Origin: Myrica gale
Taxonomy: Eukaryota; Streptophyta; Magnoliopsida; Fagales; Myricaceae
Direction: 5' to 3'
Length of the DNA stretch: 64,000 bases
NCBI GenBank assembly: GCA_963930655.1
Contig: OZ005605.1
Coordinates: 9,865,501 to 9,929,500, forward strand
Shown: positions 23,940 through 35,277 of the stretch, piece after piece
Position numbering within the stretch: position 1 is the first letter of the stretch
Layout: every line of letters starts with the position of its first letter
Notes under the pieces: generated by a model
Told to the model about the DNA's origin: nothing
The model's input: the letters and a program-made list of their open reading frames with translations, nothing else
The model's database searches: none
Position numbers and translations under genes: made by a program

Positions 23940-26085
23940 TGCATATCTTTCAAAACGTGGTGATCCCATCCTCCATTTGGCCATAACCCCAATTTCCTTC
24001 ATCCATCACAAGTAAATATAATCTTATTGTTATAGGGTTGCTATTAGGGTTTCTCTACTAGGTCATCCGGCCATGTTCCATTTTAAGTACTCCTTGTCTA
24101 AATTTTATTCTCCAGTGGTGATCCCATCCTCCATTTTCAGATTCACAACCTAGGATCTACAATTAACAAAACAACTTCAAGATCTAGCACAACATCATAT
24201 TCGGCCAACACACATTTATATAGAATAATTAGGTTCCCTTAGTTTTTTCGATTTACATGCAACCTCAACAATTCAAGACTAGCTTATATAGAAGGTATGG
24301 TCGGCCAACACCAACCAACACAACCCTTCATGCCAAAACTTTGCAACATGCATTCCTTTACATTTTTTCTAACTTTCGAGTCCGGATCTCATGCTTATAT
24401 AGCTAGATCTAACATCATAAATTAGGGTTGGTCTTCTAAACTCAAGATCTAACAAAATCAAAGCACCAACTCAAGATACAACCAAGAGACATTCGGCTAA
24501 CCATCAATACTTAGCACTAACAACCATTTTTGGCCTCACCTTGACGATTGAACACAAGCTTTGACAAAAGGAGTGTACCTAGCATAGTAAAACTCCTTAG
24601 GTCAGAACTTATAGAGAACTTAAGCAAAAACATCATGTGAAATCAAGCCTACCTCTACCTTCCACTAGTCACCCGATTTTCACCAAGATCCTTTCTTAAC
24701 CCAAACTTTCGGTTCACCCTTTTGGAATGGTTCCAAGGCTGATATAAGGTGCCAAGATAGGTTTTATGGTGGGGAAAAATAAGGCAAACTTGAAATGATT
24801 TAGTTCTAAGGAAGTGAGCTAGATTTCATTAAGGGAAAATGGCTAGGTGAATAGAGATTCCCAACCACTAAGAGAGAAGAAATGAGTTGCACAAAAGGGG
24901 GATTTGGTCACCTAAAGAAGATAAACAAACTTAGAACTTTAGAGGAGTGATTTGGTTGCAAGAAGAAAAGAACAAGGCTTAAGCTCAAAGGGGTAGTTTC
25001 GGCCAAGAGAGGAAAAAGAGAGAGAGAGTTAAATGAAGCGGGATATTCGGCCAAGGCAATTTTGAAATATGAAGTTTGAGATGCTAAGTGTGAGGGTGAG
25101 TTCGTATGAAGCAGTTGAGTCTCCCAATGAGATGTTGAAAATGACAAGAGGGGAAGGGGGTGAACTTGGGTGAGTTTGGCCGACCAATGCATGGTCTTTT
25201 CACTTCTTTTTCTCCTCATTTTCTCTCACCTCATATCTTGTCCCCTCAAGCCATGCCTCCCACGTAAAGCCCCTTGCTATCCACTTCACTTTCTCTCCTT
25301 TTTGGCTTGGCTTTCACGTGAACATCACCATTCCTAGCTTTTCTCTTCCTTTGTCTTGTCTTGTCCATTAAAATGCTTAGCTTATCTCTTCACATGGGGC
25401 CACAACCTTGAGACTCTTCCACTCTCCATGATCTTCACGTGAATGGCCTTGACACAAGTTTCATTTATGTTGTTTGGTTATAATTCAACTTAGTTACTTT
25501 TCTCACCTAACTTTCAACTTAGTTACTTTTGTCACACCTAACTTATCTCCTATAAGTATCTTAGCTTATCTAGTTCAAATCCATAGCTTATCATCTTTAA
25601 ACTCTCTTAAAACATATCATATGCCTAGTAGCTTATCATCTAATATTTATAATGATAATTCAAACTACTAATTTAGGCCACATAATGATGATATATGCTA
25701 CCTATTAATGACACAAAATATTCAAATACTTAAAGGAAATTCATGATTTTTTCCATTTAATTATTTTCGGCCAATATATATATAAATCTTTAATCATAAT
25801 TTAATTTCATGGATTATGAAATATACTAAGCAAATGAAAAATATAAATCTATAAGAGAAACTTACCTTGCAAGTTTTGACTCTTAGGGAAATAAAATTAA
25901 ACTTGCACAAAACTTCCACAATGAAAAGAAAATTATTTAAGGAAAAATTTATGAAATAAAATCTCATATTAGTTAATGTACCTTAACATAAAGCTTAGGT
26001 CATACATTGGCCAAAAATATGGCCCCATAATTAAAATTAAAGCTAATACATAGAAAATAACAAAAGAAATAAACGGGGTCTCACA
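23940..26085 (-). repeat. Gypsy LTR fragment (family B), 3' LTR of a minus-strand element
   Basis: Ends at 26085 in GGGGTCTCACA followed by the complement of a purine tract, so it is the sense 3' LTR with its internal domain to the right. It closely resembles LTR G (39744-59049): same CATCCTCCAT, TTCGGCCAAC and CACGTGAA landmarks. The left part of the LTR is missing, and it joins the Tekay fossil near 23940 without a clear terminus. It holds CACGTG boxes near 25317 and 25438 and scattered CTTATC. Confidence 0.8.
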
Positions 26086-26111
26086 TCCTCCCCTCTGGAT
26101 GTGAGACCCCG
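26074..26111. repeat. 15-bp perfect inverted repeat across LTR/purine-tract junction
   Basis: CGGGGTCTCACATCC (26074-26088) and its exact complement (26097-26111) flank an eight-base spacer that is the core of the purine tract. The internal domain therefore ends with an inverted copy of the LTR start. Confidence 0.9.
26086..26098 (-). promoter_or_regulatory. Polypurine tract of element B
   Basis: The minus strand reads CCAGAGGGGAGGA directly before the LTR start TGTGAGACC. It fixes the strand and the internal-domain side. Confidence 0.82.
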
Positions 26112-26546
26112 GATCCTGTTCCATAGGTTCCTCTTCTCGATCCTCCTCTAGATCCTCCTCCGGATCCTCCTCAAAATTTTCTGGTAAAATGGTTCTCAAG
26201 GGAATGGCATTTATTGGCGACTCCGGCCAATAAATGTTTTCCAGGTATCCACAGCAATCAGGGGATAGGGGTTGACCCCATCTGGAGGGTCCAGGTTGGT
26301 CTGCTGCCGGAGGAGGCGGGGGCTGGTATGTCCCCACCATACCTTCTTGCCAATAGGGTACATGAGTCTGGTATGCTCTCCTCGGGTCTTCTCTATCGGT
26401 CTCATGTGATGCATCCCGACGGTCTCGTCGAACCCTGAGATCTAGGGTTGACTCGGAACAAATTACGGTATTCACGTGCCGTCATCCTTCTCTGAGAAGG
26501 GGTGCCCGACTGCTGGGAACGTGGGGGTCGACTACTCGGTGGCATC
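26099..26546 (-). pseudogene. Extra ORF 3' of pol in element B (fossil)
   Basis: On the minus strand, about 160 bases after the pol end, a coding-like region starts with MPPSSRPPRSQQSG and includes a proline run (QPPPPPAADQPGPSRW) and an acidic tail (EEDPEEDLEEDREEEPMEQ) reaching the purine tract. One open frame (26475 down to 25969) continues into the LTR and there reads a hydrophobic stretch. I do not recognise a family. Position after pol in sense orientation is that of known extra or envelope-like ORFs of plant gypsy elements, but no such homology is visible. It is broken. The LTR-encoded hydrophobic end may be chance in AT-rich DNA. Confidence 0.5.
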
Positions 26547-26709
26547 TGACATCATAATACAATAGTCAGTCATGTGCATATATAAAATATCAACATATAT
26601 CACAAAGAATTAACATTCTTTATGCAAAGGAAATCAATCATAACTAGCAGACATTGCACAATGAATCCATATCGGTCTATTCAAGAAAAAGGGAAGCAAA
26701 TATTCAAAT

Positions 26710-26835
26710 TTCAATCTCCTCTCAACTGGGGGTACTTTTCATACATATCGCTTTCTAACTCCCAGGATGCCTCCTCTACCCCATAGTTTCTCCACAGAAC
26801 CTTTACAAGCGGTATTACCTTCGTCCGCAAATGGG
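26710..26835 (-). pseudogene. Pol C-terminus (chromodomain-like) of element B
   Basis: The minus strand translates to VIPLVKVLWRNYGVEEASWE followed by LESDMYEKYPQL, the terminal chromodomain-like block of Tekay-type chromoviruses. It is clearly homologous to the end of the fossil at 23800-23890 but better preserved. The rest of pol is absent because an LTR fragment starts at 26836. Confidence 0.8.
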
Positions 26836-27518
26836 TAGCCCATGAGGTATGTGCAATCACACCGAAGGATGCTTGCAAGAAGGTGTGAACCTCTAAGGGT
26901 CGTGTCTAGCCACTGAAGGACGAATGGGAGAAGGTGTGCTAGCTAGACCAAATGTAAGGTCCCCAAGGGAAATAGGGGACAATTCCAACGGGAACGCACA
27001 ACCCTGATGTCAGGGGTAAATCGAGAGCAAGTAGCCTACAAGATAAGAATTGGAATGATTTTCCAAAAGCAAGAGCTTTACAAGTACAAGCGTTGTTTTC
27101 AAGAGCAAGTGCATCTGCATATGTAATCATGAGGCATTCACGTGCATCAAAATTCATGATCATGCATGAATTACATTATGTTTACATGCTTATTATTTCA
27201 AGTTCAAGTGCATGCTTATGAGCTGACATGAGCCTCCGTGGTGTGGTGGTCATGGGTTATTCGGCCTAGTAAAGTTTAATGTTTTTAACCGAATGATATT
27301 TTGAGACCATGTTATAATTACTTCAAGTTATCGTTTGAGGAGCATGTGCTAATGTTCGTATGTCCGTTAAACGCTAGCGTTATAAAGCTTCTTTAAAAAA
27401 AATTTAGGCATTATGTTATATTCCGCTGCAAGAATTTAGTAAGTACGCTTGAGCATTCCTTGTCGGGAATACTCGCGGCTGTCATTTGCCTCGTCAAGCT
27501 AGCATTCGGGGCGTCACA
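26836..27518 (+). mobile_element. Gypsy LTR fragment (family C-like), plus strand
   Basis: The right end reads CTAGCATTCGGGGCGTCACA, the plus-sense 3' terminus of the TGTGAGA...GTGACA LTR superfamily. It aligns in reverse with the start of the solo LTR at 50946-53010: same GACGAGGC-type block, GACATGAGCC(T/A)CCGTG and the CTAGCCACTGAAGGAC module. Only the terminal 0.68 kb is present. No primer site follows at 27519, so the fragment is not attached to an internal domain. Confidence 0.78.
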
Positions 27519-28312
27519 TTTGAATAAGTTATGATATTTTTATGATTATTTATTATGATATTATTTTTTTTCTTGTTGCTTATATTTGAATTTGAATGAG
27601 GGTATTAATTAAGTGATATTTGAATGATTATATTATGTTGCATATATATGGCATCAAATCCTATATGATCATACTCTAATATGATTATCGAGAATAAAAT
27701 TATAACGGCCCTAAAATTTTATTTTTGTACAGAAAAAATGGGTTCATAGAAAATATAATAAACCAATTATAAGTGCTTCAGGAATCAAAACACCACAAAA
27801 AAGCTCTAAAATTGGTCAAAAAAGGCCTAATAAAAGCGCCCAAAAAACCTTTAAAAAAGTCCATAAAGGCCCAAGGAAAACAGCCCCTTAAATGGTCAAA
27901 AAAGTCCAAGAAAAACAACTCAAAACAATGAAAAAAATGAAAAGAAAAAAAAACCCATTTATTTCAGCCCAATTGTTACACGCTTTAAGCGATTATTGTG
28001 TAATCGTTATCATTAAAATCGTCACCATCAAGGCCGGTTATTGTGCCTTGTCGGTGCGGTGGCGCCGTCAATTACAGTGACGGTGACGTTTTTTTTGTCA
28101 TCCACAGTACCGCTAATCACTTATGACTGAAGAACAATCTCCCTCTTTATGACATGTCCCATCTGCCATGAAGTGCAGTGAAAGAAACGCAACCATCGTC
28201 AACCCACCAACAGGGTGCATAGGAGAAGAATGGGAACATGGGCCTTCTAAGATAAAAGGCGGTCTCTTGGACACTAGTGGTGGGACTAGAAGCATTGTGG
28301 GCTGAAAAAGTC
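27519..28312. other. Unassigned AT-rich spacer with GC-rich hairpin
   Basis: About 800 bases with no coding or LTR signal I can name. The first 200 bases are extremely AT-rich. At about 27700-27970 there is an A-rich stretch with repeated GGTCAAAAAA/GGCCCAAGG phrases. A GC-rich patch at 27975-28092 contains TTACAC/GTGTAA and CGTCACC/GGTGACG arms followed by a T run. It could be a decayed LTR or DNA element. It ends where the Sire-like LTR begins. Confidence 0.5.
28020..28096 (+). repeat. Hairpin with CGTCACC/GGTGACG arms followed by T8
   Basis: Seven-base perfect arms at 28020-28026 and 28082-28088 enclose a GC-rich loop with further internal pairing (GGCGCC, CGTCA...TGACG). A run of eight T follows at once. 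The arrangement resembles a structured RNA end or a small foldback element. Confidence 0.4.
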
Positions 28313-28998
28313 TGTTAGCCCAAGGTTGTTTTGCAAACAATCCATAATTGATTTTGATGATAACAAAAATTCTAAATACTTTGAAGACTTTTAGATTTTA
28401 CATTGTCAATCCACAATTTCCAACTTGTATTTCAGAAGGATTGAGGTTTCACTCACTAAAATATTTCTAAGTGGACTTGAACACCATTACACAAGTTGAT
28501 AAAATCAATTTTTCATATTGTAGGTGTTTAAAGAAGTATTGGAATGGTTTGGATGCTTTAAAGTTGAAATTCGAGTAGTTGCTGACAAAGAACAAATTTT
28601 TCTAACTGTGTTGGAAGGGTCGACAGATTGGACCATAGTGTCGACACATTGAACTACTACTCGAGAGTTTTGGTTTTTTGGCATTCAAAGTGATTTTTTA
28701 ACTAAGTGTTGGAAGTGTCAACACATTGGACCATAGTGTCGACATATTGAACTAACTCCCGAGAGCCCAACTCCAAAATGCAAAAATTCATTGTCGACAG
28801 CATTTTTCAAAGTGTTCAATGTGTTGACACATTGAAGGCATGTGTCAACACATTGCACTGTCTCCCGAGAAAAGAAAACATGGTGTCGACACATAGAAGA
28901 CCATGCGTCGACACAGTGCGAATTTGCAGAAATTCTGGAATGATGCCAGATCACTCAAAATGGTGTAAAATTGTCTCAAATGACCTCCAACGACACGC
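28313..28998 (+). repeat. Sire-like copia LTR piece, plus strand
   Basis: Starts TGTTAGCCCAAGGTTG and matches, in reverse, the LTR at 16967-18459. It contains TGTCGACA-centred repeats at about 28620-28920. Only the first part of the LTR is present; gag sequence follows at 29009. Confidence 0.85.
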
Positions 28999-29008
28999 AA
29001 GCTAAAGC

Positions 29009-30442
29009 TTGAATGTTGATTTTAGACTTATGTCTTCAAATGCTAAAGCTATGAATGTGTTATATTGTGTACTTGATTCAAATGAATTTAATCGTGTTTC
29101 CGGTTGTGATACCGCGAAACAAATTTGGGACAAACTTCAAGTAACTCATGAAGGTACGAATCAAGTTAAAGAAAATAAGATTAGTATGCTTGTTCATAGC
29201 TATGAGATTTTTAAGATGAGATCTGATGAATCTATATCTTCTATGTTTACTCGTTTTACTGATATCATAAATGAGCTTAAATCTCTTGGTAAAGAGTACA
29301 CTAACGATGAAATGGTAAGAAAGATTCTCAGATGTCTTTCTAAAGCTTGGGAACCCAAGGTCACTACAATTCAAGAAGCTAAGGACTTGACGAAGCTCTC
29401 CCTGGACGAGCCCATGGGATCTCTCATGACCCATGAGATGAATCAAGAGAAGCGAGACGAAGATGAAGGCAAAGGAAAAAGGGGTGTAGCACTAAAGGCC
29501 ACATACTCTAGTGAGGATGAATCCTCTGAGGATGATGAGGAAATGGTTTTATTCACTAAAAGATTTAAGAAGTTATTCCACAAGAAACAAGGAAATAAAC
29601 GATTTTCAAGAAAATTAAATTACAAAGGTGATAGAAGCAAAGAGAATGAAATTATCTGCTTCGGATGCAAGAAGCCGGGTCACACAAAGACGGAATGCCC
29701 CAATGTTGAGACACACAAGAAGTCAAAGGATTTCAAAGACAAAAAGAAAGTATTCTTGGCTGCATGGGGAGAATCCGATGAAAGTAGCAGTAAGAGCGAC
29801 AAAGAAGTTGCAAACCTTTGCTTCATGGCAAAGGATAACGAAGATGAGTTACAAAGCTCTTCATTTGACTCTTTTAATTTTGAGGAATTACAAGATGCTT
29901 TTGATGAACAATATGTCGAGTTGAAAATAATATTTTCAAAGTATTGTTGTATTAAAAAGAATTTTGAAAGTATTACAAAAGAGAATGATACTTTGAAAAG
30001 TCAAGTCATATCTCTTAGAGATGATCTTGCAAAGACAAAAAAAAAACCTTTGCAAGGTGAGTCAAGTGTTTTGATTGTTGAAAATGACACCTTGAAAGTG
30101 AAAGTTGACTCTCTTACAAATGATCTTGCAAGATTTACTCAAGGAAAGAAGAACCTTGATATTCTCCTTGGTTCACAAAAATGTTGTTTCAACAAAAGCG
30201 GAATTGGCTATGAGTCAAGTGAATATCAAAAGTTATATTATGATATAATTATTAAGTCATCAACACCTTTCTTTATGTGTAATTTTTGTGGAAAACATGG
30301 ACACATCTCACACACATGTCCAACTAGAAAAGGATCCACTCATGGGATCAAATTTGTATGGATTCAAAAAGATAAGGTAATGAGATTTGTATCTAACACC
30401 AAAGGACCCAAAAAGATGTTGGTACCAAAAACCAAGAGTTGA
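29009..30442 (+). CDS. Sire-like copia gag, 477 codons open (part of a fossil)
   Basis: Structural gag polyprotein of a Ty1/copia element, expected to assemble cytoplasmic particles and bind the RNA. Visible parts are the copia gag core (FTDIINELKSLGKEYT, KVTTIQEAKDLTKLSLDEPM, residues about 85-145), an acidic/basic linker, a CCHC knuckle CFGCKKPGHTKTEC (about 217-230), an acidic region, a Lys/Glu-rich probable coiled coil (about 305-385) and a second knuckle-like CNFCGKHGHISHTC (about 424-437). Two knuckles and a long coiled C-terminal part suit Sire-type gag. The start is unlikely to be native, since N-terminal gag text seen in the minus-strand copy is absent. Protease text follows. The element as a whole is broken. 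Confidence 0.82.
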   Translation: MNVDFRLMSSNAKAMNVLYCVLDSNEFNRVSGCDTAKQIWDKLQVTHEGTNQVKENKISMLVHSYEIFKMRSDESISSMFTRFTDIINELKSLGKEYTNDEMVRKILRCLSKAWEPKVTTIQEAKDLTKLSLDEPMGSLMTHEMNQEKRDEDEGKGKRGVALKATYSSEDESSEDDEEMVLFTKRFKKLFHKKQGNKRFSRKLNYKGDRSKENEIICFGCKKPGHTKTECPNVETHKKSKDFKDKKKVFLAAWGESDESSSKSDKEVANLCFMAKDNEDELQSSSFDSFNFEELQDAFDEQYVELKIIFSKYCCIKKNFESITKENDTLKSQVISLRDDLAKTKKKPLQGESSVLIVENDTLKVKVDSLTNDLARFTQGKKNLDILLGSQKCCFNKSGIGYESSEYQKLYYDIIIKSSTPFFMCNFCGKHGHISHTCPTRKGSTHGIKFVWIQKDKVMRFVSNTKGPKKMLVPKTKS

Positions 30443-31327
30443 TTGATTTTGCAGATGTGCTTGAAGTCTAATGTGAATGCTCCAAGCACATGACCGGAGA
30501 CAAGAGTTGGTTTAACTCTCTTTGTCTCCAGGGAAAGTGTTTGGTTACTTTTGGTAATAATAACAAAGGAAAGATACTCATGTTGATAGCATTGTATAAT
30601 TTGGGTAAGTTCGAGGCAAAAGCAGATGAAAGGTATCCTTCTTGGCTATTCAACTTCTAGTAAATTCTATCATGTTTTCAATAAACATACCCTAGTAGTT
30701 GAAGAATTTTTTCATGTGGTATTTGATGAATCTAACATTTCTATGAGAATAGATGACAATGAATATGTAGATCTTGAAAAATATGTTGAGAAACCAGCTT
30801 CAATGGAAGAAAAGAAAGTTTCTCATCCACAAGAGCAAGATGTACAAGATCTGGAAAAAGAAACACCTCAAAGCAACAATTATCTACCAAAGACTTGTAA
30901 TTTTGTCAGAAATCATCATATCGATCAAGTCATTGGTAATGTGGAGAAAGGTGTAAGTACTCACTCTTTTTATAATCAAGCTAGTAATTTTGCCCTTCTT
31001 TCTCAATTTGAGCCAAAAAATATTTATGAGGCAAAAGTTGATAAAAGTTGGATTCATGCCATGGATGATGAAGTAAAATGTTTTGAGAAAAATATGGTAT
31101 GACATCTAGTTCCTAGACCCAAAGATCATCCAGTTATTAGTACGCAATGAGATTTTCAAAACAAAATGGATGTATCTAAGGATGTGGTAAGGAACAAGGC
31201 AAGATTAGTAGCCCAAGGTTATAATCAAGAAGAGAGAATTGATTTTGATGAGACCTTCGCATTTGCTGCTAGATTAGAATCTTTTCGCATGATGCTTGCG
31301 TTTACATGTTTGAATGATTTAAAATTT
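30443..31327 (+). pseudogene. Sire-like protease, integrase-end and RT fragments
   Basis: Short blocks follow gag: a protease neighbourhood (CSKHMTGDKSWF, about 30475-30530), the linker region before copia RT (KGILLGYSTSSKFYHVFNKH, from 30629), and the RT start (NKARLVAQGYNQEERIDFDE, about 31190-31255). Most integrase is missing. The DNA transposon copy at 31328-31558 interrupts the RT region. It is a fossil with many breaks. Confidence 0.8.
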
Positions 31328-31567
31328 GGGATAAATACAAGATCAGTCCATGTACTATACGTAAAAATCGATTTATCCCTGTGATATGAAAAACATCGAT
31401 TTAGTCCCTGTGATTTAATTTTCGTTTGTTATTGGTCTTTCATTAGAGACTGATTTTATCACTTTTTGAAATCACATGGACTAAATCGATGTTTTTCATA
31501 TAACAGGGACTAAATCGATTTTTGCAAATAACACAGGGATCAATTTTGCATTTATCCCTTAAAATTA
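31319..31567. mobile_element. Mutator-type MITE with 9-bp target duplication
   Basis: The element is 31328-31558 (231 bases). The ends GGGATAAAT and ATTTATCCC begin long imperfect terminal inverted repeats of about 90 bases (ATCGATTTAGTCCCTGTG-like on both arms). Flanks TTAAAATTT (31319-31327) and TTAAAATTA (31559-31567) match at 8 of 9 positions; a 9-bp duplication with long TIRs is typical of Mutator-like elements. It carries no coding capacity. It sits in the Sire-like RT region. Confidence 0.88.
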
Positions 31568-31605
31568 TTTCAATTGGTTGTGAAATGTGTATTTCTTAAT
31601 AATTA

Positions 31606-34590
31606 TGTCACGCCCTGAGCGTCATCCCGCATGGGACCGTGACAGCCGCGAGCAATCCCCCGGGAAGCTCCAGCGTTCGTCCATGCATACTTACAGCGGA
31701 AAATACAGAATCGCGAGAGAAGCGAGCCAACTCATATCATGATTAAAGTTCTCAATAAACTTGCATCTTAATATATACATAACATGTTCAACACTTAACA
31801 AGTGACGGATCTCATCGATCAGGTCACAACAACAAAACATAGAAACGATGCTCTTGACCTGAGGCATCTGGAATGACACCATTTTAAAAACGTGAGTCAA
31901 AAAGACTCAGTAAGGGAAATACATAACTTTAAAAGATGCTCTTGACTTATACTTGCTTATCATGAGAAAACATAATTCATGATGCAGATGCATGTCATGG
32001 GTATGCATATGCTCTTGCTTGTAGACACATGAACTTGTTCTTGAAATTGGCCCCTGGCCCTTGAAAATCATTCATTCATAACTTGTTGGCTACTTACCCT
32101 TGGAGACTTTTCATTTGGTCGAGCTAGCCCGTAGTTGCCCCAGGCCTGATGGCTAGACACGACCCTTGGAGGCCCACACCTTCTCATTGTCCTTCAGTGT
32201 GGTTTGCACAGCCTCTTAGGATTCACCCATCCTTCTCGCATTCGTCCTTCAGTATGGGTGTCCATCATGATGGTACGGTACCGACCAGAGCCCCTTGACT
32301 TAACTTATCTTTCCATAAACTTTCCATATGACATTGCATAAAAATTCACTTTAGAAAAATCATGCAATGCTCATGTCATGCCATGTTTGCTCAAAATATC
32401 ATGCTTGTTCATGAATCAATGCAGCGTGTCATTCCAGTTTTCATAAAAGTGTAAGTTTCTACTTACAAGTTCCACTTACCTCAGTCTCCTTGATTATGAA
32501 TAATGATACGAAGATCGCCTACAAGCGATTGAAACACTTCTAAGTGCTAGGAATTAAGTACATAATCATACAAGATAATTATTTGTATTTTAATCGATTT
32601 TTTCCCAAAAATATATTTCTGAAAATATTATAATATTCTCAAAGGTTTACATAGAAACTCTTATTAATCATTCTTACATAGGTTTCTAATTAGCAAGCTA
32701 ATTGCTCTATAATCAAATCCTAATCTTTCTTTTATTACATACATTAAACTAGGTCTTTAAGTTCATCAATTACTAACCCTAATCATAATTAATCCTTGGC
32801 TTGACATTTGATCTCTATGCAACCCGAAACATAAGCTTTATTTTGTTCACCATAGGTTTCGGCCATCCTAATTAAATTCTTAATCTATACTTAAGATCAC
32901 AAGGTTTTGCTAATCCTTTTAACCCGAACCTTTAAGCCTATCTCCTTGTTTTTCTCTTACTTATATGGTGTGTTTTATGATTGAACTTAAGCTTTAATCC
33001 TCTAATCCATTTGGCCATAACCCTAATTTCATTTATCCATCACAAGTAAATATAGTTTCATTATTATAGGCTTGTCATTAGGGTTTCTTTACTAGGTCAT
33101 TCGGCCATGCTCCATTTTAAGTATACCTTGTCTAAATTTTCTTCTCCAATGGTGATCCCATCCTCCATTTTCAGATTCACAACCTAAGATCGACAAATCA
33201 CAAAACAACTTCAAGATCTAGCACAACATCATATTCGGCCAACACCCATTTTCATAGAATAATTAGGTTTTCCTTGTTTCTTTTGATTTCCATGCAAACT
33301 TCTACATTTCAAGACCAACTTACATGCATATGTTTACTAAACTTACATATATCATGGGCATTCATCAAATCTATACTTAACAAAGTTATATTTGAAAATC
33401 CAAGGCATATAAGGTTCGGCTAACACCAACCAACACAACCCTTCATGCCAAAACTTGCAACATGCATTCCTTTTGCATTTTCTAACATTCAAGTTCGGAT
33501 CTTATGCTTATATGGCCAGATCTAACATCACAGCACAACTAGGGTTGGTTTTCTAAACTCAAAGTCTAGATCTAGCAAGAATCAAAGCACCAACTCAAGA
33601 TCCAACCAAGAGACATTCGGCCAACAACAACATTTAGCATCAATAACCATTTTTGGCCTCACCTTGATGATTGAACACAAGCCTTGAGTACCTAGCATAA
33701 TAAAACATCTTAGGTCAGAACTATAAAGAACTTAAACAAAATATAACATGTGAAAATCAAGCCTACCTCTACCTTCCACTAGTCACCCGACTTTCACAAA
33801 AATCCTTCCTTGATCCCAACTTTCGGTTCCTCCTTTAGGAATTGTTCCAAGGGCTGAGATTTGTGTCTTCAAGGTGCTAAGATAGAGGTTTTATGGTGGG
33901 TAAAAGAGAAGTGTTGAGCAACTAAAAGTTGCTTGAAGAAACAAGGCAATGCTTTGAAACTTTGAAGTGATTTAGTTCCAATAAAGTGAGCTAAGTTTTT
34001 AATGGCAAAGGAAAATGGCTAGGTGAATAGAAATTTCAGCCACCAAGAATGAAGATATGAGTTGAACTAAAGGTTGCAAGAGAAGGAAACAAGACTTAGC
34101 TCAAAGAGAAGGTCAAGAGAGAAAAAAGAGAGAGTTGCAATGGAAGTGCGATATTCGGCCAAGGGAGAAAAGCGATTTGAAATGTGAAGTTGAAATGCCA
34201 AGGTGGGGGGGTGAATTCGTAGAAGGCAATTGAGTCTCCCAAGATTCATTTATGGCAATGACAATGACAAGAGATGTTGAAAATGACAAGAGGGAAAGAT
34301 AGAGAAAAGTGGGTGAATTTTGGTGAGGTTGGCCGACCAAAGCATGGTCTTTTCACTCCTTTTGCTTCTCACTTTCTCTCACCTCATCTCTTCGTCCCCT
34401 CAAGCTTTGCTATCCCACGTGAACTCCTTGCTTCCATTTCATTTTCTCTCTTTTTGGCTTGTCTTTCACGTGAACTTCACCATCCATGGCTTTTATCTTC
34501 CTTTGACTTGTCTTGTCCATTAAATGCTTATCTCATCTCTTCACATGGGACCACAACTTTAAGACTTTTCCACTCTCCATGCTCTTCACG
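31606..34590 (-). mobile_element. Gypsy LTR segment H (left member of the pair)
   Basis: Starts TGTCACGCCCTGAGCGTCAT at 31606 directly after copia RT text, with aatta just before it. It contains the terminal arms, the GAGTC...GACTC hairpin (about 31892), one CGAGCTAGCCCG module (32117-32205), the GTAAGT...ACTTAC hairpin (32452-32467), several TTCGGCCAAC phrases, a GA-rich tract and CACGTG boxes (34420, 34467). It is very close to LTR G and stops at 34590 inside the U3 side. The apparent ORFs here are LTR noise. Its left flank pairs with the right flank of LTR G (see findings). Confidence 0.85.
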
Positions 34591-34699
34591 AAATCAAATT
34601 GAAAAGAAAATTATATTGGATCGGTGTGGGGCTTCTCCACTCTCATCTTTCTCTTTTCCATTTTTTTGGCTTAAATACACGTACTTGCACCATGGGAGT

Positions 34700-34996
34700 C
34701 TAGACACTTTACACGCCACCAACTATTGAATTCAGACACTTTGCATTCTCACTTATAGTTTTCGGTCAGTGCAGACGAAAATTGAGTTTCTGACTTGCGA
34801 AATAACAATTGTGTCCCCATAATTTCATTTGGTTGTAACCATTTTATGAGCGTAAAATCATAATTTTAGAGACCAAAAAAATCATTTTTCGTCTACACTA
34901 CCCGAAAACATTAAGTAAGAGTGCAAAGTGTCTGAAATGAATTGGTTGTGGCGACAATTTGACAAAAATTAATAGATTGAAGTGCAAAGTGTCTTT
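34700..34996. mobile_element. Foldback/MITE-like element with long inverted arms
   Basis: The left arm (about 34702-34783) contains CAGACACTTTGCATTCTCAC and GTGCAGACGAAAA. The right arm (about 34886-34995) contains the complements AGTGCAAAGTGTCTG and TTTTCGTCTACAC. The arms match imperfectly over about 80 bases, with an AT-rich centre. No clear target duplication is fixed. The remaining flanks (34591-34699 and 34997-35277) are AT-rich, and I see no other feature in them. Confidence 0.65.
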
Positions 34997-35277
34997 AAAG
35001 TTATTTTTTTTTTAAAAAATTGAGCCTTAGGTTTTTTTGGCTTTCATTTAATTTACAAATTTTAAATTTTTCGTTTATATTTTATTTATTTTAATAACAC
35101 GTGTAGTGCTATGATTAGGCAAAATAAATTTTTCATTAGATCTCCCTAAATTAGGTTTACTGACCTAATTTATTAATAGTCAAATCAAAGTGACTAACGA
35201 GATTTTGTTTGACACTAATGAATTTTTTTAAAATCTACCTAAAATGAACTTTGTTTTAAACAGCTAGCTATGACTAT

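Noticed and set aside
27892-28080. 62-codon frame in the unassigned spacer
   Set aside because: Lys-rich because of A-rich DNA; no conserved pattern.
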